From: Tieghemiomyces parasiticus
Lineage: Eukaryota > Kickxellomycota > Dimargaritomycetes > Dimargaritales > Dimargaritaceae
Length of the DNA: 64,000 bases
NCBI GenBank assembly: GCA_027575765.1
Contig: JANBPT010000006.1
Span: 1-64,000, forward strand
Direction of reading: 5' to 3'
Shown piece by piece: positions 1-10,175 of this stretch (positions are counted from its first letter, which is position 1; every line of letters begins with the position of its first letter). The translations under genes and the position numbers were made by a program. A model generated the notes under the pieces. That model ran no database searches. It saw only the letters and a list, made by a program, of their open reading frames with translations, and had not been told where the DNA came from.

Positions 1-69
1 ACCGACGAACTCACCGAATACGGCCGACAAATCACCGCCAGGTGGCGGTGGCTGGGATTGGGCCGGTAG
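1..69 (+). CDS. possible C-terminal end of a gene cut by the window edge
   Basis: From base 1 a frame with GC-rich third positions reads 22 codons and ends in TAG at 67-69. The peptide is rich in Arg, Trp and Gly and ends in LGLGR. The codon choice resembles the confident genes in this window, which is the only reason to list it. The rest of the gene would lie left of the window. No domain can be recognised from so short a piece, and it may be chance. Confidence 0.3.
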   Translation, partial: TDELTEYGRQITARWRWLGLGR

Positions 70-1208
70 GATGCGCTCCGCTTGCGTGACCCGGCGGGGT
101 ACAGCACGAGCAGGGTGGTGGCTTTTATACCGTGGTCGGATCGGAGCGCGCCAACCGGCCCTCGCTTGGAGCAGTACGCTCCGGCAACGGCTCGATCGAC
201 AGATGCGGGTGCCAGAGGGCATGTATGGATAGATGGCATTTAGCAAGCGGGCAGAACGACCCCAGTGGCCGAGTGGAACATGCGCAGGTGTATATGCAAC
301 CTAGCCGTATCGGTAGGTAATGTATTGCCCTCAGTTTGGCCGTGTTGGTTAAAGAGGGTGGAGGCAAGGGGGGGGGAATGTACCGGTAGGTGCTGCGGAG
401 CCAATATCTGGCGGTATGCATCCACGGTGGCCGCGAGCGCTAAATTGCGAGAACCACCCAATCTGATTGGTGAGCTGGCAACCCTCGGGCTAGAGCTATG
501 GGGACCACCGCTGGCCAATGCCGGGTGCCCGGGTCCATCGTTGCAAAAGTGGGATATGGTATATTATGGTATCCCTCTGACCGCTGACGCTCTGGTGCTA
601 CAGATCAAGGCTTGTGTAAGCTCGTTATCTCTTGCTACAGGCTTTAACTGCTACCCACGCTCCCTAAGGCCTGAAAACCCTGGCCAGTACGCATAACGTT
701 CAGTCGATCTAGCAGATAGAAGGGGTAGGCCAAAGTATGGTACGGCACTATACATGTGACGCACGCGACCGACCGATCGATGGTATGGCCACTATCAGCA
801 ACCTTGCCTCGCTCACCACCCTTCAAACCACACGGTCGGCTTACGGTAGACAAGGGGTGGTCTTTGCACATCGTCTACCCGTGTCACCAGGCCACCTGCA
901 AGACGTGCCTGGCGCACATTTCGATCGGTGCCTGACAAAGTGGAGACCTGGTTAACATCGATCCCCACCTTAACGCTGGTATGATCAAGTATTGGTGCCG
1001 GTGGCCCAATTTTCCTGAATCCCCCTTCGTGTGCCTCAGTCACTGGTTTGCCGAAAATAATACGCGACGTTTCGCTGAATCTGTGGGTTTATTACAATAC
1101 CAAACGAGGAGGGTGGTAGGCGACACCACTAAAAACACGTGGGCGGCCAACTTTTCTTGAAGGGCTGGTGGGTCTGCTCGAGGGAAGTGGTAAGTTTCGG
1201 GCCTATAT
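70..1208. other. intergenic, no gene supported
   Basis: Several overlapping open frames up to 143 codons exist on both strands, but none has a coherent domain, a good start context or splice-linked partners. I see no tRNA-like structure and no repeat shared with the rest of the window. Confidence 0.4.
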
Positions 1209-1778
1209 TCATTCTTTTTCCGGGAGGCCTGAATTGGTACCTGGCATAGCGGATGTTGCCAGCCCCGCCTCCACGAGAGCTGGCGTTGGGCTGGGGTTCT
1301 GGGACAATACAGTTTCACGGTAGAAGCTGGTGACGACCAGAATCAGGTAAAGGCAGAGCAGGGACGCCAAAATCTTGATGAAGCACAAATAAAAGACTCC
1401 CAACACAATTTTATCCATACACTGGCTTACTTCCATCACACCTCCGATGTAGTTGTGCGCATACTCGCAAACAATTCGCTGGGTGTGGGGAATGCATGCG
1501 CCAATAACAAGCACAATGGCGAAAAGCAGATAGCACACCCAAATAACCCAAAGGGCGACAAGGTATATGTAAATGAAGCCAGCGCGACGGTTGGCGGCAC
1601 CGACAAATCCATAGACGGAGACAATCAGAAGTATGATACTAAATGCCAGATCGAGCCAGTCAAGGTGGAAACCTGAACGCATGATGTTTAAAATCGAATA
1701 GACTATGTCGATACTCGTCATGATGAGGACGCCCATGCGCAGGTCAATACAACCAAGAAATCTTTTGGGGTACCACAT
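1209..1778 (-). CDS. four-helix integral membrane protein, LAPTM/MARVEL-like topology
   Basis: A 189-aa protein with four clear hydrophobic segments at about residues 13-33, 40-62, 66-92 and 118-150, and a short polar Pro/Ser/Glu-rich tail. The N-terminus has a Cys-x3-Arg-x-Gly-Val pattern (GCIDLRMGVLI) just before helix 1, which recalls fungal and animal LAPTM/MARVEL-type four-helix endomembrane proteins. That resemblance is from family knowledge, not from a search. The loop between helices 3 and 4 holds three Cys (at CIPH, VCEY and QCMD) that could pair. I chose the Met at 1778 because the 38 residues before it, from an in-frame Met at 1892, are low-complexity and unlike a membrane-protein start. 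Function unknown; endomembrane or vacuolar location is inference. Confidence 0.72.
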   Translation of the reverse strand: MWYPKRFLGCIDLRMGVLIMTSIDIVYSILNIMRSGFHLDWLDLAFSIILLIVSVYGFVGAANRRAGFIYIYLVALWVIWVCYLLFAIVLVIGACIPHTQRIVCEYAHNYIGGVMEVSQCMDKIVLGVFYLCFIKILASLLCLYLILVVTSFYRETVLSQNPSPTPALVEAGLATSAMPGTNSGLPEKE

Positions 1779-1962
1779 GTTTGCGGAGTGAGAGGCTGTG
1801 GTTGTGTGGGAGATAAAGAGCAGGTAAGGATGGAGGGCCGTGAGATACCAGGGTACTGGTGAGCGGGATGTAAGTAAAGTCGAGGGGGGCAAAATAGCTG
1901 GATGGGGACGGAAGGAAGATCAGAGACCGAATAATGTTAGAGCAATGGGCGGCTCCTTGGGG

Positions 1963-1970
1963 TATTTATA
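1963..1970 (-). promoter_or_regulatory. TATA box of the four-helix protein gene
   Basis: Minus-strand TATAAATA lies 185 bp upstream of the chosen start codon and about 70 bp upstream of the alternative one. Its spacing does not decide between the two starts. Confidence 0.45.
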
Positions 1971-2777
1971 GATGGAATTTTTCAAGTCAGTGTCTCTTTA
2001 GCCTGTCGGCTTCCCATGTTTCTCCCTACCTGACTAGACAGTGGCGAACTCCGCGGCACTTGCGTCGCCAAATGGTGGGGAAGTGAGGAACGAAGGGGGG
2101 TGGGGCTGCTGTTATCGGGGCCGTATGGCTGTAGTGGCTTCGCCACTAGGTCGTACTAGTGACCCTGTCAAGTCGATTAAAGGAAGACCGCCACGGGGTT
2201 ACCCGGCCCCCGCCTTCTTGCCAAGTCTTACAAGGTCACTGGATGGTTGGCGTCTTCGTCTATACAGTCCATGCCGCTTACCATGCGGGGCGAAAGGTGC
2301 CAAGGCTTTTTAGATCAAAACTACGGTAGGACTAATGACTTGGCAGCGTAGCACCAGAAAGCTGGGCGGGGCGGTTGAGAGCCCCACAGGGATATATGTC
2401 CAATTCTGTTGAAATGAGTGCCTAAATGTAAGCTAGGCAGGAGTAGAAGGGGGCAGAAAGTGTCGTCATGTGAAGCCCGGACGTTCTGAAAGCGGTTTGC
2501 ATAGGGCAGAATACCAGGAGGGGGAATCAGGCCTAGACACCATCGTATATTCGAAGAAGTAATCGTCGAGCGTGGATAAAAACAATATACTTGGCCTAGA
2601 TGGTACGGTTATTTTACCGCCGTGGCTACCACCCAAAATGAATGGTTGGGTGAGCTCGTTCTGGCCATTTGTTTTCCTAGGTTGTAAAATATTTGAGCGA
2701 TTCTCAGGAATAGCCTTATAGACAGGTGGTCACTGCCGCCGCGCTCAAGATGGTAACGAATGATTCTTCAACAACTG
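1971..2777. other. intergenic, nothing recognised
   Basis: One open frame of 90 codons (2041-2313) lacks any recognisable feature. No repeat or RNA gene seen. Confidence 0.4.
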
Positions 2778-3115
2778 TGTGGTGCCTATAAACCACACTA
2801 GGGTTAACGCATGCCTACATCGCCCAAAGTCTCTCCGGCACCAGCATGTCACCCTGCAACCGGGCTGCCCATACTGCAGGAGTCTTCCATGCACCCTCTC
2901 TCAAACTCACACTACTAGCGCACTAACCCACGAACCTCTCTACCTTCCAGAGCCACCTCTGAAACCATGAACCCTGGCAACCCAAACTCGCTAAATGATC
3001 CGCCTCGATGAAGTCGTTCTCCGTTTTTTGTCAGCTACATTCTGTATTGCTTGACAGTGCGTAGCACTCGCCATCTCCGGGTGGCCCTTTACTTCGCTTT
3101 ACCAATAAAACCCCA
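2778..3115 (+). repeat. interspersed repeat copy R1 (family with TGTGGTGCC end)
   Basis: Begins TGTGGTGCC followed by AACCACACTAGG, a terminal stem shared with copies at 11542 and, inverted, at 9670. Homology continues through conserved blocks: the ACCCTGCAACC block, the AACTCACAC block, an ATGAACCC block and a GTATTGCTTGA block. It fades after about 3115. No matching right end is visible, so this copy is one-ended or decayed. Confidence 0.7.
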
Positions 3116-3720
3116 CTGCTACGCCTTTTCTGGCATGGTGTTTACGGTTTTCGGCTTGTGAATGAATTGACCACTGTGGGTCAAATGTTTGCTAGAGTAA
3201 AAATACGTCTACCTCGTTCTTAGGTTGCCATCTACAGCTGGTTGGCCAACTCGGCAGCCATCCGCAGCCCCTGACCTGCCGAACCCAAAATGAAACCTTT
3301 CGGGTCATATTTTTTTTACCAGCTCAGGTTCGAGGGACTGGCTGGGCATCCTCACATACGCAACACATTAAGAGGAAGCAAGTGGGTCTCCCTCCTCTCC
3401 TCGTTCTTCCTGTCACTTTTTTATGTCTTCATCTTTGCTTAAACCGCTTACATTATTTGGCACGGTAGGCAAGGTCTACACAGATGCTCTAAAGCGGTGT
3501 GTCCTTGCCACCTCGGGCTGACTCCTCTTGTTTTTCTGAACACCTACTTTACCGAGCCGGGTAGCATACACTACGGTGTTTGACTCCCTGTTCACTGTTT
3601 AGCGAGGCTCGTCTAACGACTCAACGTTTCCGCATTACCCAAGTCTGAGCGAAGGTCTGCTCCGCTTGACTTGTTTGTAGTCCCTACTCCTCTCTCCTTG
3701 CGATTCCTCGGGTCGTAGCC
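3116..3720. other. upstream region of the LCB3-type gene
   Basis: About 600 bp without an open frame of note. The last 300 bp are pyrimidine-rich, as expected for a fungal promoter or 5' leader of the gene starting at 3721. No TATA box stands out. Confidence 0.4.
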
Positions 3721-5775
3721 ATGTTGGGATCCGCCTCTTTGCACCGCCGCCACTTCCGGCCAACGAAGGCTTTATATCCCCTCTCCACCAAGTCCAGCAC
3801 CGTTGACCTGGGGCCGCCGGGTTCGGTCGCCACCACCGAGCCCGTACATCGGGCCTTGGAAGCTACGACCGATCAGCTGGTACCTCAATATTTTAGTCCG
3901 TTTCGTCAACGGGTACGGCGCTGGTTACACCCCATCGTTGTCGGTGAGACCGCGCAGCTTGCACAATGGCAGGATTGGCTGCGTGGCACGACCGTCGTAG
4001 TGGTTCAGGAGGACCGGGTCATTGCCAAGTGGTCTCTCGGCCGTAGCGGTGAGAGGGACGCTTCGGACGGAAGCACCAGCGCCACCGCAAGGTCGAGCGA
4101 CCTCGACGACGACGCATCCGAGCTGGGGATCAGTGGGCGGAGGTCTCCTGGAGACCCTGCCACCGGCACGGCCGGCTTCGCCGCCGCAGTGTTCGCCCGG
4201 GATTCGTCCGCCAGTCCGCCGTTGCCTACTCCACCCCTGGCTAGGACCCTTCCCGAGTCACCCCCCTCCTCCACCACTTCGTCCTTCGACCTATACTTCA
4301 TTCTCACATCGCTCCTCGGTAACCACAACTTCTTTTTATTGTTTCTGCCGCTCATCTTCTGGACCGGCTGGGCGTCGTTCGCCCGCTCCCTCGTCCTAGT
4401 GGTTCTCGGGGCCATCTACATATCGAGCTGGATTAAGGACTGGTTGTGCCTACCTCGGCCGCCGTCCCCGCCTCTCCAACGTCTGACCTGGTCCCCCGAC
4501 CATACGTTCGAGTACGGGTTTCCTAGCAGCCACACCACCTACTGCGTCAGTGTGGGACTTCACCTGATCGCCTCCTACCTTGGCCGCGACGTGGTCGCTG
4601 AGGCCGTTGGCCATCACGGATGGGGGCAACAGGCCGTCGTGGCCGGTATTGGGTTATTTGTGGCCAGTATTGGGTTCGGGCGAATCTATTGTGGCATGCA
4701 CAGCGTCACTGACGTGTTGGGCGGGGCTGTTCTCGGAACTGTGTGGTGGGCGGCTGTCTATTTCACCCATCCCCTCCTAGACGGCTACCTACTCGGAGGC
4801 CACGCCAGCGGTAAGTAGTTTATGGGGACGGAGGTCCTCTTCATTAAGGGAAGTCGTAGCGGCTATTGACGTTTTTATGTTAGGATGCTGACTTCCTACC
4901 CGTGGCTAACCTGTCCTTCCTGACGTGGTCCTTTTTAATTAATATCTCATTCTACTTTTCCATTGCCCCTAACTCTAGTGCCCCTGGCTCTTCTCCTCAT
5001 TGTTACTGTGGGCGCCCTAAGTTTCCCCGTCGCCATTGGTCCCTGCCCATGCTACAAGGATAGGTGAGTACGCTAGAGTGTGACTAGATGTGCCCACATC
5101 GGCAACCTATTTTCTATTATCATGGGGATGGGGCAGGTCTTTCCTCCTTCCTACCCTCCACCGCCATGAACGGTGACAGGCAGCAACGAACTAACTTTAT
5201 CCGGCAGACGCTACCGTACTGTACAATGGACCAGCTTCGCCTGCCTGGGTGTGATTTTGGGGATTGGCCTTGGTACCTGGGCCTTCGTGCACCACCCGGC
5301 CTCAACCTCCAACCCGCTCCCTGCCACGGTTCCCTTCGCCTACGCGAGCTTAGGCTTCACCCGCTCCCTACTCCGCATCGTCGTCGGCCTAGCCGTTCTC
5401 ATTGCATGGAAGGTCGGCGCCCAATGGTCGGGTAGGCAGCTGGCATCCCTGGCGGCGGCGAGCAGCACTTCGTCAAAACCAGCCGCGTCAGAGGATAGGG
5501 CAGGGCATGGACCGCACGTTTCGTCGATCGAGAGCACACTCGCCGCGTCCGCTGCTCGTCTGGCAGCCTCCGTCACGGCGGGTGCCCCACGTTCCTCCGG
5601 TACGGCATCTGCTGGCCAGAGCTGCAAGCACCTGGCGAAGCTACCGATGGAGAAGGAGATGTACGGCACCGCTAACTACATCCGGCTGGTCGTCTACACC
5701 GGCATTGGCTTCCTGGCCGCCTACGGCGTTCCTAGCCTATACCCGTTGATCGGCTTGGGGCTGCCTCCCATCTAA
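3721..5775 (+). CDS. LCB3: sphingoid-base-1-phosphate phosphatase (LCB3/YSR3/SPP type)
   Basis: Dephosphorylates dihydrosphingosine-1-P and related long-chain base phosphates in the ER, controlling ceramide synthesis and sphingolipid signalling. Three exons by hand: 3721-4810, 4979-5063, 5184-5775 (588 aa). The junctions keep frame and rebuild the family's conserved GPCPCYKD segment in the small middle exon. The PAP2 motifs are present: K239-x6-R-P (KDWLCLPRP), PSSH at 268-271, and GRIYCGMHSVTD at 320-331 with the catalytic His327 and Asp331. The third motif has Gly in place of the usual Ser before Arg. Multiple membrane helices flank these. The first 180 residues and a Ser/Ala-rich stretch around 400-460 are low-complexity. 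KDWLCLPRP followed by PPL is characteristic of the S1P phosphatase branch, not dolichyl-PP phosphatase. Confidence 0.92.
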
Positions 5776-6138
5776 GGGATTGGTGGGGGGGGAGTTTATC
5801 AATAACCTGGATCGCACGTAATCCAGTTGAGCAGCCAAATCGGAACTTTTTTTGCTATGCAGGAGAGCAACCGGTACAGTTATTGATTAACAGCAAACAG
5901 AACCCTAAAAGGGTGAAACTGAGCTATAACCAGATCAAAGATATGGATCATACGCATGTGGAGCGCGTCGGGCGCTCAATGGATGGCTGACTGAGGATGA
6001 GCATAAATGAAGCCGGAGAGGCAATGCCAGCGAGAATTATAAAGTATTATTCGGATACGACGAGTAATGTGGCATCTAAATTCACAACGAGGAAGCAAAG
6101 GTGCGGGTAGGAGCCTAGCATAGCAGTGCCTGCCGTCG
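5776..6138. other. convergent intergenic region
   Basis: The LCB3-type gene and the PARN gene end toward each other here. The stretch is more A/T-rich than its flanks and holds no open frame of note. Both 3' untranslated regions must lie in it. Confidence 0.5.
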
Positions 6139-7827
6139 TCACTCGGCTACCACCCCGCCCAGGGCGTGGGTGGTGTACTGGGAAATGAACTGGTCGTACG
6201 GCACGACGCTGCCGACCCAGGGTATGAGCTGGCTCTTGGTGGCACAGTATTTCTTCAGCAGGTAAGTAATGTCATCGATGGTTTGGAATACGGCTGGCGG
6301 GATCCTGTCCAGGGTAATAAAGCAACCGTCGCTACCCATGGGGGACAGGAGGTATTGACCCAATGTTGTCCCCAGGGCTTGTGGGTACTCGTCAAACCGG
6401 AGGGCTGGGGATATGGTCTTGACGTAGAACACGTTGGGTTTTACGGGCGCCACGTCCGTCCCCACTAGGTCCAGTACGGCCAGTTCCGAGTTGGTCAGGA
6501 ACAGGCGATTGACGTATTTAAGTAGTAGAGCCGACCGGAAATCCACTCGGCCCTGGCCTTTCCAGTGTGTGTTGACCGGATGCGCGCTGATTACCGAGAG
6601 CTCGCGGATCAATACCACTCCGGTCATGAGTGCGTCGTACCCGGCCTCGTGCGCGTGCGCCCCGGTGTACCGGCTGAATCGTGGACCCAGGACGACGGGC
6701 GACCGGGACCCGTCCATCCGTTCCAAACGGTCATACAATACCTCCAGGGAAGTATTCTCCCGGAAGCTACGCAGCTCGTGGGCAGACTCCGCGATGGTTT
6801 TCGTGTCGATGATGAGCGGGAACAGGTGGTGGAGCTGCGACTTGAACTCGGAGAGGACCGGTGGTAAGGGCTCGCAAAACTGGTTGTATAGGTGACAGAG
6901 ATCTAGGAGCAGGTTGTGGCCTACGAGCGGTTTCTGGTGTCGAATCAGCATGTCAATGACGTGATTAAACCCACGGGCGCGATCAATATCCTTCTCGAAA
7001 TTGTGGAGTCGCTCCTTCTGTCGCTGGGCCAACTCGTTGGGTGTGGCACGTACCACGTGGACAAAGTTAGACCGGCCTTCAGCGAAGAGTTTATCCCCCA
7101 GTTTGCGGACTTCTTGGAAAACCAGGCGTTTCTGGTACGCGTTAGCGGTGACAATATTGATATACCGAGCGTCCGTGGCCAGCCAGGCCCTTAGCTTATG
7201 TACGACATCGTGGAAGAAATCCCGGTTCCGCTCGTCGATCAGGATATCGGGCAGGTTCTCGGCAACGTGGGGTGAGCAAGTCTCGCGGCACCGGAGCTCC
7301 TGGGCGGGGGTCATGTAGGGGATACCTTCGTAGACCCAGCGGTTGAAATTAAAGTGGGACTTGGCGAGGAAGTCGAAGGCTGAGTTTTGGCAAACGAGCC
7401 GCATGTCCGGTTGGGCCCGCCCGTTTACTGACGTGGGAAACAGGTAAAAATTGAACGGCATGGCCTCGTAGTGGCCATGGCCGCCCGGGTTCTGGGTCCC
7501 GATGGCATAGAGTCCGCTGCCAGGTCCGTTGTTGGCGGGCCGTGAGGAGGACGGGGACGCTATGTCGGGTGGCAGGAAGCCGAAGGAGTTGGGCTTGCTG
7601 TCGCGCCAATGGAAGGCGGTCAGGCCGAACTGGATAATGGAGAAAGTTTCGGCCATTTGCTTCAGCTTGTGGTACCGCCAGTCCGGCCCGTCCAGCGAAT
7701 GTCCCTTAGTGTCTTCGCCCGTGTAGAGTCCCGAAAATTCGGCGTCAATGGCGATAAAGTCGGCCCCGGCGATGGCATCCTCGATCGTTGACCGGGCCGA
7801 GGGAAAGTCGCTGCGGCTGATGTCCAT
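6139..7827 (-). CDS. PARN: poly(A)-specific ribonuclease PARN (CAF1/DEDD deadenylase)
   Basis: A 3'-5' exoribonuclease that shortens mRNA poly(A) tails and trims small-RNA 3' ends. One uninterrupted exon of 562 aa. All four DEDD metal-binding acids are in place: Asp28 and Glu30 in IDAEFSG, the same positions as in the human enzyme, Asp in HNLLLDLCHLY, and His/Asp in HEAGYDALMTG. The N-terminus MDISRSDF parallels the human start, so I took the Met at 7827 over an in-frame Met 18 codons earlier. An insertion of low complexity (SPSSSRPANN) lies near residue 90. Between the first and third motifs the LRAWL helix and VRATPNEL segment correspond to the family's R3H-containing insert, less clearly conserved. 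PARN is absent from budding yeast but present in many other fungi. Confidence 0.93.
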   Translation of the reverse strand: MDISRSDFPSARSTIEDAIAGADFIAIDAEFSGLYTGEDTKGHSLDGPDWRYHKLKQMAETFSIIQFGLTAFHWRDSKPNSFGFLPPDIASPSSSRPANNGPGSGLYAIGTQNPGGHGHYEAMPFNFYLFPTSVNGRAQPDMRLVCQNSAFDFLAKSHFNFNRWVYEGIPYMTPAQELRCRETCSPHVAENLPDILIDERNRDFFHDVVHKLRAWLATDARYINIVTANAYQKRLVFQEVRKLGDKLFAEGRSNFVHVVRATPNELAQRQKERLHNFEKDIDRARGFNHVIDMLIRHQKPLVGHNLLLDLCHLYNQFCEPLPPVLSEFKSQLHHLFPLIIDTKTIAESAHELRSFRENTSLEVLYDRLERMDGSRSPVVLGPRFSRYTGAHAHEAGYDALMTGVVLIRELSVISAHPVNTHWKGQGRVDFRSALLLKYVNRLFLTNSELAVLDLVGTDVAPVKPNVFYVKTISPALRFDEYPQALGTTLGQYLLSPMGSDGCFITLDRIPPAVFQTIDDITYLLKKYCATKSQLIPWVGSVVPYDQFISQYTTHALGGVVAE

Positions 7828-9289
7828 GGCGGGTGTGGTGATGTAGGGGGGAAAGTGAATGCGAAGAGTGTCAATAGGCACGGAAGGACAGCCGACCAGG
7901 AAGCTGGGCGGCAGGTCGATGGATAGTGAATGTAGGAGGCGGCCAGGGCGACGACGGAGACCGGAAGGTGGAGTATTTGGGAAGGATCAGTCGACCTAGG
8001 CAGAAAGGGGCCGTATCAGAGCGGGGAGCGATATGGCACCAAGCCCCAGAATGGCAAGGAAAAGGATTCTAGAGGGACGAGGTCGAGAGGCAGAGGAGAA
8101 CCTAGATGTCGCAGTGACAGGCGGACGACCGGGGAGAGTCAATAGGTTAAAAAAAAAACCCCCCCCCCAGGAGGTCTACTGTGGAAGGAATAATGAAAGA
8201 TTCGTGGGAGGTGGGGGATAAAGGCCTAGGCATTTCAGGACGCAGCTGGTGGCTAATTGCGTAATCTCTAACTCCCGATTTTTCCAGCCTTGCAAGCTCC
8301 GGCTGATGAACTGATACCTGCCTGACATACCCTAGTTCGTCTTTTTTTTCCTGCATAGCGCCGGCTCACACAGGGTGGCCGTAGATGGCAACCATCACCC
8401 GGACACGTAGCAATGCGTGTACACACGTATTCTCGCTGATCGCGACCCCCAATGCTGGATAGGTCAGCGCGAGGGGGACAGCTGTAGTCACTGTTGAGTC
8501 CCCCCCCCCCACATCACAAATAGTTCCCCGCACAGCTCAGGCCGACACCATGGTCTATCCCAACTGATGGAGTGGCAAACATTGTCTCCTTGTGGCGGCA
8601 CATCCTAGGCTTATGTGGGCTACCCAGCGCAGATATACATGGATGACGAGTTGACGCATATGTGGATACATGTGTATGTACTTGAACCTTCACCTATGCA
8701 CATCTTACCACAATAGTCCAAGGTAGAAGCGCCCATGCCAGTCACAATTTTCCTGACAGATCACACTGCAGGCTGTCAGGGAGGCAAGCAGCTTTATTGT
8801 TTACCTCATCTATTTTCGCTTAACGGCGGCAGTAGAAGGTTATATTGTCTCAATCCGAACAGAGGGTACCAGGCAACCGATGCAAGGTTTGTGGCAGCAA
8901 AGTCTCAGGCGCCACCGTACTAGACTGTGGTTGCAACGATGACGAAAGTAAGAAGCAGATCACGAAGATGGATGCGGCTGCCGTATTCAGAGGCATCGAA
9001 TGGGATAGCATTGGCTGGTCTCTAGGTACCCAAGTGACCATTGTTGTCAACCCATTTAATCAACCAGGATTACTACGTCTGACTTACAGCCGATAAATCG
9101 GGTAAGCCGCTCTGATGTGACACGTGGGACAAGCTCCCCATAGAAAATAGGTTAATTCCGTTCCAATGTATATGGAGTACTGGTAAACAGAGTCAGCAAT
9201 GTGCAGGGTCGCGACAAGCTCGATCAGTGTCGCGCGGCGTTATGGTAGAGGGAATTCAGGCTAGATTGGAGCTAGTAAGGCGAAGAATT
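7828..9289. other. intergenic, no gene supported
   Basis: Upstream of PARN. Contains an A9-C10 homopolymer block near 8151-8168 and a C-run near 8501. Open frames at 8845-9096 and elsewhere show no domain. No RNA gene recognised. Confidence 0.4.
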
Positions 9290-9670
9290 GGTAGGAGAGG
9301 GGGGGGGAAGTGGTAGAAGAAGGGTTTGTTGAGGTAAAGAGTAGGAATAGGGGCCCCCGTAGGTGGCGAATGCTGCGCAATTGTCAAGCAATACAATAGT
9401 ATGAAAGGTGACAAAAAACGGAGACCGAGTTCATGAAGGCGAACTCGGTGGTTCATAAAGCAAGTTTGGGCTGCGAGGGTTCGTAGGTGCGCAGGTGGTT
9501 CGGGGAGACCGAAGGTTTCTTAAGTTCGTAGGTAAGTAGTGTGAATTCGAGAGGAGATGCATAGAAGGATCATACGACTTGGGTGACTGGTTGCAGGGTG
9601 GCGTGTTGGAAATGGAGATACAGAGCGGTGCCAGCCTACACTAGCCTAGTGTGGTTTTTTGGGCACCACA
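9290..9670 (-). repeat. interspersed repeat copy R3, inverted
   Basis: On the minus strand it starts at 9670 with TGTGGTGCCC then AACCACACTAGGCTAG, and follows the same order of blocks as the copies at 2778 and 11542 (ACCCTGCAACCAGT, then the AATTCACACTA block, the CTACGAACCCTCGCAG block, and GTATTGCTTGACA). The far end near 9290 is not defined by a matching terminus. Confidence 0.7.
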
Positions 9671-10175
9671 GTATATTAATTATTTAAAATTTTTAATAAA
9701 AAATACTACCACAGAACATCCCCGTCACCTTCATTATCGGTTAACCCTTGAGCACACCGCCGGATCTAAAAGCATGAGATGGGGGAATAAAAATGAGAAG
9801 AAGTAATTAATTATGGGCTATTAACCTCAGTCTTGTCATTCACTACGCTGAGGTTTGTCCCAAATAGGAACTGATTTCTACCGTATTCCGGCTGCTTCGG
9901 TGGTACATCTAGTCTGCTTTCGTGTGAATTATTACCGCCTCTCTCTCCTCGTTCTCCCAGCGTAACCATACACCCAGAGAAATCTGCCCGCTCTAGAGCA
10001 CAGACGTTCGGAACGAACATAGTAGCAGGGTAAAACAAGAACGCGTGCAATACCATGGTACATGCCCAGAGTCTGTGGCACATCTAATTAGGGTATTCAG
10101 AATTAAACGACCTCTCGTTCTAGGGGTAGTGATAGGATAATGGTTAAAATGGTTTGATCACTAAATTACAACATA
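9671..10175. other. A/T-rich spacer between repeat R3 and mariner copy 1
   Basis: Begins with about 45 bp of nearly pure A/T (9671-9715). The 90-codon minus-strand frame at 9811-10083 has no recognisable feature. Confidence 0.4.

Noticed and set aside
265..696. 143-codon plus frame near the left edge
   Set aside because: No start context, domain or codon pattern; overlaps other frames of similar size.
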